Origin: Cornus controversa
Lineage: Eukaryota > Streptophyta > Magnoliopsida > Cornales > Cornaceae
Length of the DNA stretch: 64,000 bases
NCBI GenBank assembly: GCA_026545225.1
Contig: CM048852.1
Location: 17,774,146 to 17,838,145, forward strand
Direction of reading: 5' to 3'
The position numbers and the translations under genes were made by a program. Positions 21,700-33,136 of the stretch are shown in pieces (positions within the stretch are counted from its first letter, which is position 1; every line of letters starts with the position of its first letter). The notes under the pieces are model-generated. The model saw only the letters and a program-made list of their open reading frames with translations. It was not told the DNA's origin and did not search any database.

Positions 21700-22480
21700 A
21701 ATTTTTACTGTAACTTCCTGGATATTAAATAAACTTGGGTTTAAATTTTCATATCGAAATGAGCTCCCGTTGTAGTGCAATTGATTTTTAAAGTGTCTAA
21801 AAATTGGGTTTTTCATCTTCTTTTATTTTAGAAAATAATTTTATAATTTCAAAAAATTTCAAAATTTTATGTCAACTTCCTGGGTGTTTAATAAGATTGG
21901 GTTTCAAATTTCACGTCGAGAAGATTTTGCCTTGTTTTTAAATTGATTTTTAAAGTGTATAAAAATTGGGTTTTCAACTCCTTTTTATTTTAGAAAAATA
22001 CTTAACGAATTCCAAAACTTCCCAAATTTTTACTGTAACTTTATGAAGGTTAAATGAACATGGATTTAAATTTTCATCTGGAAATAAGCTTCCCTTGTTG
22101 TGAAATTGATTTTTAAATTGTCTTAAATTTGGGTTTTCACCTTCTTTTATTTTAGAAAATACTTTTATAATTCTAAAATTTCCCAAATTTTTACTGTGAC
22201 TTTTTGGATGTTAAATAAACTTGGTTTTAAATTTTCATGACAAAATGAGCTTATCTTGTGGTTCAATTGATTTTTAAAGTGTCCAAAAATTGGGTTTTTC
22301 ACCTTCTTTTATTTTAAAAAATATTTTTAAATTCCATAAAATTCTAAAAAAATTCAAATAACTTTATAGGAATGAAATACACCTGGGTTTTAAATTTTAG
22401 GTGGACATAAGTTTCCCTTGTGGTATTATCGATTTTAAAGTATGCCTCAAAATTATGTTTATTTTCTTTTACTGAAAAAA
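21700..22480. repeat. Tandem repeat, ~160-bp unit, about five copies
   Basis: Each unit contains a TTTTTACTGTAACTT-type start, a TTGATTTTTAAAGTGTC core and TTTTATTTTAGAAAAT. Starts lie near 21707, 21870, 22035, 22195 and 22360. Copies are diverged. Confidence 0.8.
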
Positions 22481-22827
22481 TATTTTTTTAAAAATTCTCA
22501 AAAATTCCAGAATGATTAAAGAGGGTTCTTAGAAACAGAATAGGCCCGGAAACCTGGCCCGGAAACCTAGATTAGAGTTAGGTTTAGACTCCCTCGAATA
22601 TTTGAGTGGATGGGAGGCTTGGTTGGATATTTGATCCTATAATGGATGGTCGAGTTATTTTATTATCTTAATTATTTTCTTCTTGAAGTTTTAATTATTC
22701 ATGGTACACGTGGTGTAGTTTATTTGTGAATGAGTTATCTCTTTGTGATGATTGGATACCTGATAATTTAAATCCTTATGTCTTGTGCATTTTTAATAAT
22801 TGTGCACATTTTTCTTATTTATGTAAT

Positions 22828-23200
22828 AAGGTATCTATACATTATATTTGGCATGTCAGGATTGCCAAGTTATGTCAGGATCGCCAATACCTAATAAAAT
22901 ATCTATACATTATATTTGGCATGCAAGGATTGCCTAGGCGTGTCAGGATCCCTAATACCTAATAAGGTATCTATACATTATATGTGGCATGTAAGGATTG
23001 CCAAGGTGTGTCAGGATCGCCAATACCTAATAAGGTACATATACATTATATTTGGCATGTCAGGATTGTCGATCGTTAATATCTAATAAGGTATCTATAT
23101 ATTATATTTGGCATGTCAGGATTGGCAGGCGTGTCAGGATCGCCAATACCTAATAAGGTATCTATACATTATATTTGGCATGTCAGGATTGCCTAGATTT
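22828..23200. repeat. Tandem repeat, ~68-bp unit, about six copies
   Basis: Unit holds TATCTATACATTATATTTGG, CATGTCAGGATTGCC and GTGTCAGGATCGCCAATACC, near 22831, 22900, 22967, 23035, 23090 and 23158. Confidence 0.9.
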
Positions 23201-24046
23201 AATCAAATGCATGCACATGTTTCTTTATTTTGAACTTAAATAATGTGTTCATTGTTTTATGATAAGGGTTTTAATGGAACATGGTACAAGATGACTTTTA
23301 TTTTGAAAACATAAACTAGGTAGAGAATGACCAGTATGTTTATACCTATACCTATTAAGGTATCAAAGGATAAAAATGGTGGCATGTTAGGATTGCTTAT
23401 ACTTGATATTATTTCATGTTATGTTTATTTCTACTGAACTTAAGGAATGTGTTTACTTTTGCATAATAAGAGTTTTGGTGGAACATTATAAATAATGACT
23501 GTTGTTTTAGAAACATGAAACGGGATAAAAGAATGACTTGTATGTTAAATCTATAGATTTCTTTTGTGTTCCTTATATTGAGAGTATGTATATTGGTTCT
23601 CTGATTGGGATGTAGTAGATAGAACTTGCTCATAGGTTTGACCCACTTTGTTGACATTTCAGGTCCCAAGCAGGTTCCACCACGAGGATAGAGTTTTACG
23701 GTTTCGTTGTAGCAAACACCTCATCTCATCAGTTACAGGATAGGAACTTATCTTCTTCAAGAGTCATACTATGAACTTTTGAGACTTTGATTGTTGGTAT
23801 TAATTTAGAATTAAAAACTCTTGGTCTTTGTGGTTAAGGGGTCCTTTGGTTACGGGACTTCCAAATTGTATTACTGGATATATAATTGCTTATTTAGCAG
23901 TTATTTTAATTCAGAGGAACTTTCTATTCTGCTTTTAGAAAATTGTTCATTCTATCTTTTGTATTATATGCTTGTTGCTATCAATTATTAATATCCCTCA
24001 GATTTTGTGTATGAGACTGGCCACCTCATGCGCAAAATTTTGTGGG

Positions 24047-25068
24047 GGTATTTCAAGCTATGTGTAGGGTAGCCAAAAAAGGGATATTAAGTCTCAAAGA
24101 TATTGCTGAAATGTGGGATTTATAAACCATGATCACTATCAAAATAGATTGCCCAAACTTGGAGCAAGTTCCCTCATGTTAGTCTTGGTGAAAGTTCTTC
24201 AAACTTTGCAATCATCTTTAATCAAAGAGGGCATTATGTAGGTTGTAACGTGGCTATGGGCTTGAGGGTGATGAAGAAAATGATGTGAAAGGCTCGAGAT
24301 TGACATGAAAGTGGGGTAAAAAGACCAAGTATCATTTTTGATCGCCAAGGATTTGACTGCACTTGAAATTCACTTATTTGATGCCACCTTGTGGGAATTG
24401 AACCCAAGACGTCTGGGTTCATAGCTTGTCCCGATAGATTCTTTAATCACTGGGCTATCTTTGCTTGACTTTTTTTTATGATATCTTGTGAGAATCAAGT
24501 CCAGGACATCTGGGTTTAGGGCTCACCTGGTAAATTCTTTGATCACTAAACCATCTTTTCTTGATTCCTCGGATGATGCCTTATGAGAATCGAGTCCAAG
24601 ATGTTCAGGTTTATGGCTCGCCCCAGTAGATTCTTTGATAACTGGGTCATCTTGATAGGCTTGTACGTACGATGTAATGATCCTTGGTGGGTATGGAAAA
24701 AGGAGTGTAATAAGGCTCTATGTGCTTATCAAAGGGGGTTATAGTGTATAATGGATAATGAAAATGATGTCTCTCATCATCTTAATTCGGATTGCTTGGT
24801 TCTTAAAGCTTTCATCAGCCTAATGTGAGGCTATGCATTAGAATTTCCCGTGCTATGGGGTGTGACCAACAGTGGATGTAATGAAAGAAATATTTACTAT
24901 GGACCGACGGGCTAGCAATGGACATTTGTGTATGCAAGATGGAAGAAATGAGGGCCTCTCGTCCCTTTGACATGATTACATAGGTGCTGAAACTCTTGTT
25001 AATTATCATCATATTATTTCCACAATGTTAGAAAGTATTCAATGGTTGCCTTCGATGTGGAGAGTGAT
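24047..25068. repeat. Dispersed repeat R1, copy 1, left part
   Basis: Homologous to 49310-50390: shared stretches around ACCATGATCACT, the tRNA-like trimer, TAATGATCCTTGG and a GGGTGTGA block. It is interrupted at 25068 by the gypsy element, and its continuation resumes at 38743 with TGATCCCTA, matching the unbroken copy at 50390. Confidence 0.75.
24383..24655 (-). repeat. Three tandem tRNA-like (SINE-head) units
   Basis: Three ~85-bp minus-strand units each hold a TAGTGATTAAAGAAT-type A-box region and a GGGTTCAATTCCC/GACTTGATTCTC-type B box. Starts on the plus strand are near 24383, 24478 and 24573. The B boxes of the second and third are decayed. The same trio lies at 49661-49930 in the other R1 copy. 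Confidence 0.6.
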
Positions 25069-26659
25069 TGTCACACCCCCAAATTTAAATACAAGGATCT
25101 TTAGTCCAGTACCTGAATTTGGTGTGCAACTTGAAATACAACGTCAGTCTTACCATACATTCATCCAATATTTATATGTTAGAATCAAAAATATGATCAT
25201 CTAGATCATCCATTACAAAAACTTTATATGGAGACCTCATCCCTCATCTTGAGTATCAGCTTTGTACAACAAAAGATAATTACATGCCAACGAGATTTAG
25301 ATGTAAATAGCCTCCACTGTCCTATACCACGCCTCCATTCAATCGGTACCTGAAAATAAAACGAAGTGAGCTCAACAAGCCCAACAAAAACTGCAAAACA
25401 CTATCATTGCCCAACAAATTGACCTTGCCTTAAATTCCTCTATATAAGGACTCATACAACAATCTTTGTTGATTAGATTCACAAATTTTCTTATGATAAT
25501 TAAACTCTAGTTAATTATCATATCCATAATTTATTTCACACACAAGAACCGTATTCTCAACAATTCCTTATTAAGCTAATCATCTAATTAACTTAACATT
25601 AATAACCTCACATGAGCCTGAGCTCCTCTCAAATAGATGGCATGCTTAGCCAACAAGTGGTACGCATCGTATAGTCCCGGACTAAGGAAGCTCGCACATG
25701 TGGCTGGGCTTGTACGTCTACTCACCCAGATGGTCCCGTACCACATCCACACAATAAGGACACACTTTGCCAAGCGCCATAACAAAAGGGTAGTACACAC
25801 CCCATAGGTAAGTCCCTGATCAAACCTCAGAAATTCCTTAAGAATTTTATCTCATTTTCAAGCTTTTAAGATTTACCAAATGATTTTAACATTTAATAAA
25901 TTAAATCGTTCTTTTAATGTGATCACTAATCACATTAATTAATCACTTTAGGATTTCACCACATAAAATTTTTCTAAACTTAATTATTTTATCATAATTA
26001 AGTTTATGATGCCAAAATGTACCTCTCTAGGATTTCCCATAATATTTTGAGCTTTAAAGGATATTTTTCCCAAATTTAGACTAAAATGAAACAAAGGAAA
26101 AACAAAAAAACAAAACATTCCTATAACAACATTTCATCGTTCATAATTTATTAAATGCCTTTAACATTTAATAAATTAAATGACCAATTGTGAATTCATA
26201 ATGCTTAAACGTCTCTAAACATGTTTTAATCCCTAGAACCAATTATTCTAACATAATTAGTTCTATCATGCAAAAACATATAATACAATTACATAAAAAT
26301 CATATTTATGTAGTCAGGGAAAGCTTCTAGTTTAACCTTCATAATGGTCTCAAATCACAATGATGTATCCAATCGTTTAAAAAAATGCTGCCAGACCACT
26401 TTTTAGAAAGAAATTATGTTAAAAAATATATTGTTTTATCATTAACTAGAAACATGACCCAACTTACTTTCTAAGCCCAAACCATTGGCATACCCTGAAG
26501 CTTGTTCTTTTAAAACTCACCTAATGACCCAACATGGCAGCCCACTGCCACTATGTGAATACCCAGTTGTGAGCACCTCACTCACCATCACCAAACACCA
26601 ACTACAAAGAAATAACCAAATGAATCTATCTAACCCACTTTCGGCTGCCACCAAAGATA

Positions 26660-26707
<48 letters not shown>

Positions 26708-27556
26708 TACACATGCCAACTCCATGTCTCAGCTGTGATCTCAACCCCCACAATTACTGTCATCAGTGTATAACATAAATAAACACACACAACTTTACTG
26801 TAATCATGTAAACTCCCCCGTGAAAGCCCTCATAAACATCACCTCTCTAGCTCATTGCCATACATCCAAGGGGCTCACTAAAATGCCCGGGCAACCCACA
26901 ACCACAATCAACAGTCTCAAGTACCACAAACCCAACTCCACACCTTCAGCCTCATGATACACAACAGTACACCCAATCGCCTCACACCACCTCTGCCGTC
27001 AACCATGGCCGAAACATACCCAGCCGTGAAACTCACCATGAACAATCACCATTTGCTGAGCCACCCACCAAAATTTCCGTCAAATTCCAACCACCCAAAC
27101 TACCACCATGGCTGCCAAGCACTCCACTTCCAGTAACACCATTATAATGACCCATTTTCAGCCACCATGCTCTCCACCTTCATCAAGCAACCACACAAAC
27201 CACCATTGCAAACCAATACTATACACCCAGCTATAACATTAACCCCACCCATTTCAACATGCAAGAACCTACTACTGTACTCATATTACTCAAGAACCTA
27301 CTGACACACTCATATTATGCAAGAACCTACTCATATACTCATATCAATAAACCCAAAACATAAATTGGAATAATCAAACAAAGGTTAGAATTTTGCTATA
27401 ATTATATATATATATATAGACCCAATCTCAGACTCTAATCTAGCTAAAATCTAAAATCTCAATCCAACTTATTGAATACCAAGATCATATTTATATAAAT
27501 ATATAGAAGAAAAAAAACAAGGATCAACTTGCCTCAAGTGTGGCTTTTCCTTCTCT
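25069..27556 (-). repeat. 3' LTR of the outer gypsy element (incomplete)
   Basis: Matches 30892-33136 and 38025-38350 over its length, including a TATA-type microsatellite at 26661-26706. It is cut short where the LINE tail begins at about 27557. Compared with the other LTR, the last several hundred bases are absent. Confidence 0.8.
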
Positions 27557-29465
27557 TCTTTTTTTTTTTTGGGGTAAGGTAAATTGTTTATAAAAATTAA
27601 GACAAAACAAAAGTGCAAAGCCCAAAAGCTACAAAAAAAGCCTAAAGATGCAGAGCTAAACCAAAAGGTACAATCCCAAAGGTCGTTGCAATAAGATCTA
27701 ACAAGAGAAGACGCTGTTAGGGCAAAGGCCGTCATGGGAAACTAAAGAAAAAAGAGACCAGGCTCATGGAAGGTCAGTGGTGTAGACAAACCTGGGAAGA
27801 CTCCACGTCGTGCCAATGTTTCTAGAGCTTCTGCAATTCCAGAATTTCAGTGAGAGAAGCCAGCATCTAACATTATCGAAGATCAATTTTTTAACAGAGG
27901 AGATGGAGCTTCTGTGATCATTGAAGGTACGGTCATTCCTCTCTTTCCAAATAAAATATATCGATGCACTAATACAGAGTTTGAAAATGAGGGAGACTCT
28001 TGATTTTGATTTGAAGTTCCATAGGGAGGAGGCCCAATTTGCAATTTCAAATAAATTATAGCTTCCATAATACATTCCACACTGGTGTTGGATGAATTCC
28101 CAAATGGAGAAGGGGCATTCATAGAAAATATGGGAATAGGATTCAGAATTTGCGATACATAGGGAACAAAAGTTAGGCAAGTGATTCTTAAAGAAACTGG
28201 GTTTATCTCGGGTAGTGAGACAATTGTTGATTGCAAGCCACAAAGAAAAGGAATGGCGAGGGATGTTGTTTGTAAACCAAATAAAGTGAGACAAAGCGAC
28301 AGTTGGAGAGGGAGGGATCAAAGCTAGAAATATGTGCTTAAAATTGAAAGCTCCATTGGATAGGATCCAAGATATAGAGTCCTTCATATGTGGTCTGATA
28401 ATAGGGAGAGGCTTAGTGATACTAATAGATGGAAAGGTGGTAAGGAAACCAGTGTCAAAATGCCATTGACCATGTCTGATGAAGTGAGCGATCTTTGTTA
28501 AGTCGGCCCATTGCAAATTGATAATTAATTGGTTATTGATTCTCTCATCAAGGGGACCAAACGAAAGCCAAAGATTGTGCCAGAGAGAGATGCTCTTACC
28601 GTCCCTAACCTGGTATTTGGTGAAAGGTCTGGCAAGACTCCTGAGCATAAGTATCATTCTCCAGTTCCAGGAGCAGTTTTGTGGGACTTTGAGGGTCTAG
28701 AAATTCTTACTTTTAATCAACACAGTATGGACCCAATTACTCCATAAAGAATGTTCAGGATTGTTCAACAGGCTCCATATATGTCTTAGGACGGAAATGC
28801 AATTCCAAGTAGCAAGATAGGGAATGCTCAACCCACCATAATCCTTAGGTTTGCAGACATCATTCCAAGAGACTTTTGCACCAGTATTCTTAAGATCCAC
28901 ACCAGTCCAAAGGAAACCTCTCAAAGCTTTGTTTATTTGGTCAATAACAAGATTGGGAAGGATGAAGGTACTGGCCCAATAAGCCTGAATTTCAAAAAGG
29001 ATTGTTTTGACTAATTGGAGTCTTCCAGCATGTGAAAGAGCTTTAGAAGTCCAACAAGAAATTCTGCTAACAATCCTATCAACAAGTGTTCTGCAATTTG
29101 TGGTTTTCAGTCTAAAAGAAATCAAGGGAACACCTAAATACATTATAGGCAGCTCACCTAAATTGAAACCACAGGCATTGATCATGGCAGATTGAGTAGA
29201 GGGATTAATACCAGAAGTGAAGATGAGACTTTTTGAGTGGTTTGGAAAGAGGCCAGAAAGGGAGGAAAATGCTTGTAAAGCATGATTGAGAGTAGACAAA
29301 GATTGAATGCCTCCCTTGCAGAAAAGCATTAGGTCATCTGCGAAACATAAGTGATAACTTATTCTTTTTGTATCTCTAGTGAAACATAAAGAGAAGGTTT
29401 CTATCAATGAAAATGTTAATCATAGAGGATAAAACATCCATTACGATGACGAAGAGGACACACTC
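27557..29465 (-). mobile_element. LINE (L1-type), 5'-truncated, nearly open ORF2 end
   Basis: Minus strand, poly(A) end at about 27557-27570. The reverse-transcriptase end runs from LFVIVMDVLSSMIN, with the catalytic HLCFADDLMLF at about 29350-29318. The thumb/zf-RVT part follows, with WLAINNCLTTRDKP and YFIWKERNDRTFN. The frame from 29407 to 27764 (547 codons) is interrupted by a single in-frame TAG, where a W codon would be expected, about 40 bp before 28657. A ~200-bp 3' UTR follows. The 5' end stops at about 29465 inside the RT domain. It sits at the broken edge of the outer element's LTR. Confidence 0.85.
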
Positions 29466-29589
29466 TATCAAGTGTCGTTGAATGTCTAAGGGGAGTTACA
29501 ATGGTACATCACTATTCATACTTTCAAGTTCCAGTCCAAGAGCATTTACCAATGATAGTGAAATAATGACTACGCAAAATCTGAATCAA

Positions 29590-30730
29590 ATAACACTCTA
29601 GCTATATTGCCATAAATAGTAAATGTACCTTCCATTGCAGATGGTGCAGCATCCTGCCCAACATTTGGGTAGACAGCATAAACCCTTGCTCCCTCCTACT
29701 ACTGTGGTGCTTAACCCCTCTGTTGACCTTTCTTATATGGTTTGGTACAGTAACGAGCCATATGTCTTTTTTCTTGACAGTTGTAGCATTGTCCATAGAA
29801 CTGGCGAGGCTAAGTGTTTTGAGGTGCAACTGGTACCATAGCTGTGGACTGCTCACCTTCACCCACTCTTTGTCTTTTCGCTGCTTGCCAATTCTACCTA
29901 CCTCTCTGTCCCGCTTAGATCTGTATATCTTTTGCAGGTTGTTGTCGTTGCCTCCTTAGATTATGCTATGAGTTAAAGCTATTTTTCTCCTTTTCCTTCT
30001 CTACAGCCTTATACTCCTTCCTTCATTGATATTTAAGGTTGTCCTATTCGATCCTCATAGCACGCTCTACGACCTCTTCGTAACTATTTAACCCCTGACT
30101 AATCACTAGCCTCCTTATGCTAGGAGTTAATCCCTCTACAAATCTTCTGGCCCGACTCTCCTCATCTGAAACCATATAAGGAGCAAATCGAGAGAGCTCT
30201 ACAAATTTCGCCTCTTATTGACTCACCGTCAATGCCATAGTTTCTCACTCCACGTGTATGAACTCAGCTGCCATTTCATCCTTCACTGCACGTGGAAAAT
30301 ACTTGTCATAGAACTGATTATTAAACTCATCCTAGTGCATGTGTGTAATATTCCTAACACTCCTAATCACGGATTGCCACCACTGTCGGGAATCGCCAAA
30401 TAAGCAGAAAACTGTTATCCTTCTTTTCTGCACTTCGGTGTAGTCCTTAATCTCAAAGTATTTCTCCATGTCCTCTATCCACTTTTCTACATCTAGTGGA
30501 TCTGTAGCATTGGTAAAGTCAATTGCTTCTAATTTCTTTATTTGTTGGACCAAGGTAATGATTGGACCCTATCCCACCTCCGGGTTTGGTATTTGAACAT
30601 CCGGGTTCGGCATTTGAATCTTCGGGTTCGGCATTTGAAAAGCCTCATTCATCTACTCCACTCCACGTTCGCCTCTTCCATGACCAGCGTCACCTTGTCG
30701 ACCACATCCTCTACCAGCTCCAAACATCCT
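29590..30730 (-). pseudogene. Gypsy gag remnant (outer element)
   Basis: Fossil. Minus-strand translation gives DPLDVEKWIEDMEKYFEI and SRQWWQSV, typical of Tekay/Del-type gag, with a zinc-knuckle-like region near 29.75 kb and a proline-asparagine repeat near the start. It lies next to the 5' LTR, as gag should. Broken in several places. Confidence 0.7.
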
Positions 30731-30891
30731 ATTTCCATTACAGGATGTTAATATCGTTAGTCAAACAATTAATTGTGCGTAAACTCGGAGCATGGTAACG
30801 AAACAGATAGGATAATCAATACGACTCATAAAACTCCTATCTTAAATATCACTTCCACTAGCTAGGTACCTCATAACCTAGGCTCAGAAAC

Positions 30892-32470
30892 TGTCACGCC
30901 TCCAAATTTAAATACAAGGAACTCTAGTCCAGTAATTGAATTTGATACGTGACTTGAAATACTACGTCCATCTTAGCATACATTCATCCAATATTTAGAT
31001 ATTACAATCAAAAATATAATCATCTAGATCATTCATTACAAAAACTTTATATGGAGACATCATCCCTCATCTTGAGTATCAGTTTTGTACAACAAAAAAT
31101 AATTACATGCCAACGAGATTTACATGTAAATGGCCTCCACTGTCCTATACCACGCCTCCATTCAATCGGTACCTAAAAATAAAATGGGGTGAGCTGAACA
31201 AGCTCAGCAAGAACTGCAAAACACTATCATTGCTCAACAAATTGACCTTGCCTTAAATTCCTATATATAAGGACTCGTACAACAATCTTTGTCGATTAGA
31301 TTCATAAATTTTCTTACGATAATTAAACTCTAGATAATTATCATATCCATAATTTCTTTCACACACAGAAACCGTATTCTCAACAATTCCTTATTAAGCT
31401 AATCATCTAGATTAACATAACATTAATAACCTCACATGAGACCGAGCTCCTCTCAAATAGATGGCATGCTTAGCCAACAAGTGGTGCGCATCGCATAGTC
31501 CCGGACTAAGGAAGCTCGCATGTGTGGTTGGACTTGTACGTCTACTCACCCAGATGGTCCTGGACCACATCCACACAATAAGGGCACGCTTTACCCAATC
31601 GCCATAACAAAAGGGTAGTACACACCCCATAGGTAGGTCCCTGATCAAACCTCAGAAATTCTTTAAGAATTTTATCTCATTTTCAAGCTTTTAGGATTTA
31701 CCAAATGCTTTTAACATTTAATAAATTAAATCGTTCTTTTAATGTGATCACTAATCACATTAATTAATCACTTTAGGATTCACCACATAAAATTTTTCTA
31801 AACTTAATTATTTTAGCAGAATTAAGTTTATTATACCAAAATGTACCTCTCTAGGATTTGTCATAATATTTTGAGCTTTAAAGGATATTTTTCCCAAATT
31901 TAGACTAAAATGAAACAAAGGAAAAACAAAACATTCCTATAACAACATTTCATCGTTTATAATTTATTAAATGCCTTTAACATTTAATAAATTAAATGAC
32001 CAATTGTGAATTCATAATGCTTAAACGTCGCTAAACAGGTTTTAATCCCTAGAACCAATTATTCAAACATAATTAGTTTTATCATGCAAAAACATATAAT
32101 ACAATTGCATAAAAATCATATTTATGTAGTGAGGGAAAGCTTCTAGTTTAACCTTCATATTGGTCTCAAATCACAATGATGTATCCAATGGTTTAAAAAA
32201 AAATACTGCCAGACCACCATTTAGAAAGAAATTATGTTAAAAAAATTTGTTTTATCATTAACTAGAAACATGACCCAACTTACTTTCTAAGCCCAAACCA
32301 TTGGCACACCCTGAAGCTTGGTCTTTTAAACCTCACCTAATGACCCAACATGGCAGCCCACTGCCACCATGTGAATACCCAGTTGTGAGCACCTCACTCA
32401 CTATCACCAAACACCAACTACAAAGAAATAACCGAATGAATCTATCTCGGCTGCCACCAAAGACACCATA

Positions 32471-32508
<38 letters not shown>

Positions 32509-33136
32509 CATATATATATACATACATGTATATATATTTATGTATATATATATATATATCTTACACATGCCAACTCCATGTCTCAACCGTGATCTCAACC
32601 CCCACAATTACTGTCATCAGTATATAATATAAATAAATAAACACACACACAACTTTACTGTAATCATGTAAACTTCCCCATGAACACCCTCATCAACATC
32701 ACCTCTCTAACTCATTTCCATTCATCCAAGGCGCTCAATAAACTTCACAGGCAACCCACAGCCACGATCGACAGTCTCAACTACCACAAACCCAACTCCA
32801 CACCTTTGGCATCATGATACAAAACAGCTACACCCAATCACCTCACACCGCCGCTACCATCAACCATGGCCAAAACATACCTAGCTGTGAAACTCACCAT
32901 GAACAACCACCATTTGCCGAGCCACCCACCAAAATTTCTGGCAGATTTCGACCACCCCAAACTACCACCATGGCTGCCAAGCACTCCACTTCCAGCATCA
33001 CTATTGCGAAGACCCATTTCCAACCACCATGCTCTCCACTTTCATCAAGCAACCACACAAATGACAATTCCAAACCAATACTATACACCCAGCTATAACA
33101 TTAACCCCACCCAATTAAACATGCAAGAACCTATTG
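30892..33136 (-). repeat. 5' LTR of the outer gypsy element, proximal part
   Basis: Begins TGTCACGCC and is homologous to 25069-27260. It contains an (AT)n/(ATAC)n microsatellite at 32467-32560. It is interrupted at 33137 by the nested chromovirus and continues at 38025. Confidence 0.8.

Larger units (their letters stand above)
21100..24046. mobile_element. LTR-like tract of a large gypsy element (no coding part)
   Basis: Noncoding ~2.9 kb with two minisatellites and, near the end, a GACATTTCAGGTCCCAAGCAGG segment like those in the LTR-like tracts at 53.3-53.4 and 57.3 kb. The boundary with the dispersed repeat at 24047 follows TGTGGGGGTATTTCA. The left end is not defined. Confidence 0.4.

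Noticed and set aside
21700-23200. Possible CRISPR-like array because of regular spaced repeats
   Set aside because: Diverged contiguous tandem units in plant LTR-like DNA with no unique spacers; a minisatellite.
26485-26778. Open frames with runs of YIYIYI
   Set aside because: Translation of (TA)n microsatellites inside an LTR; not genes.
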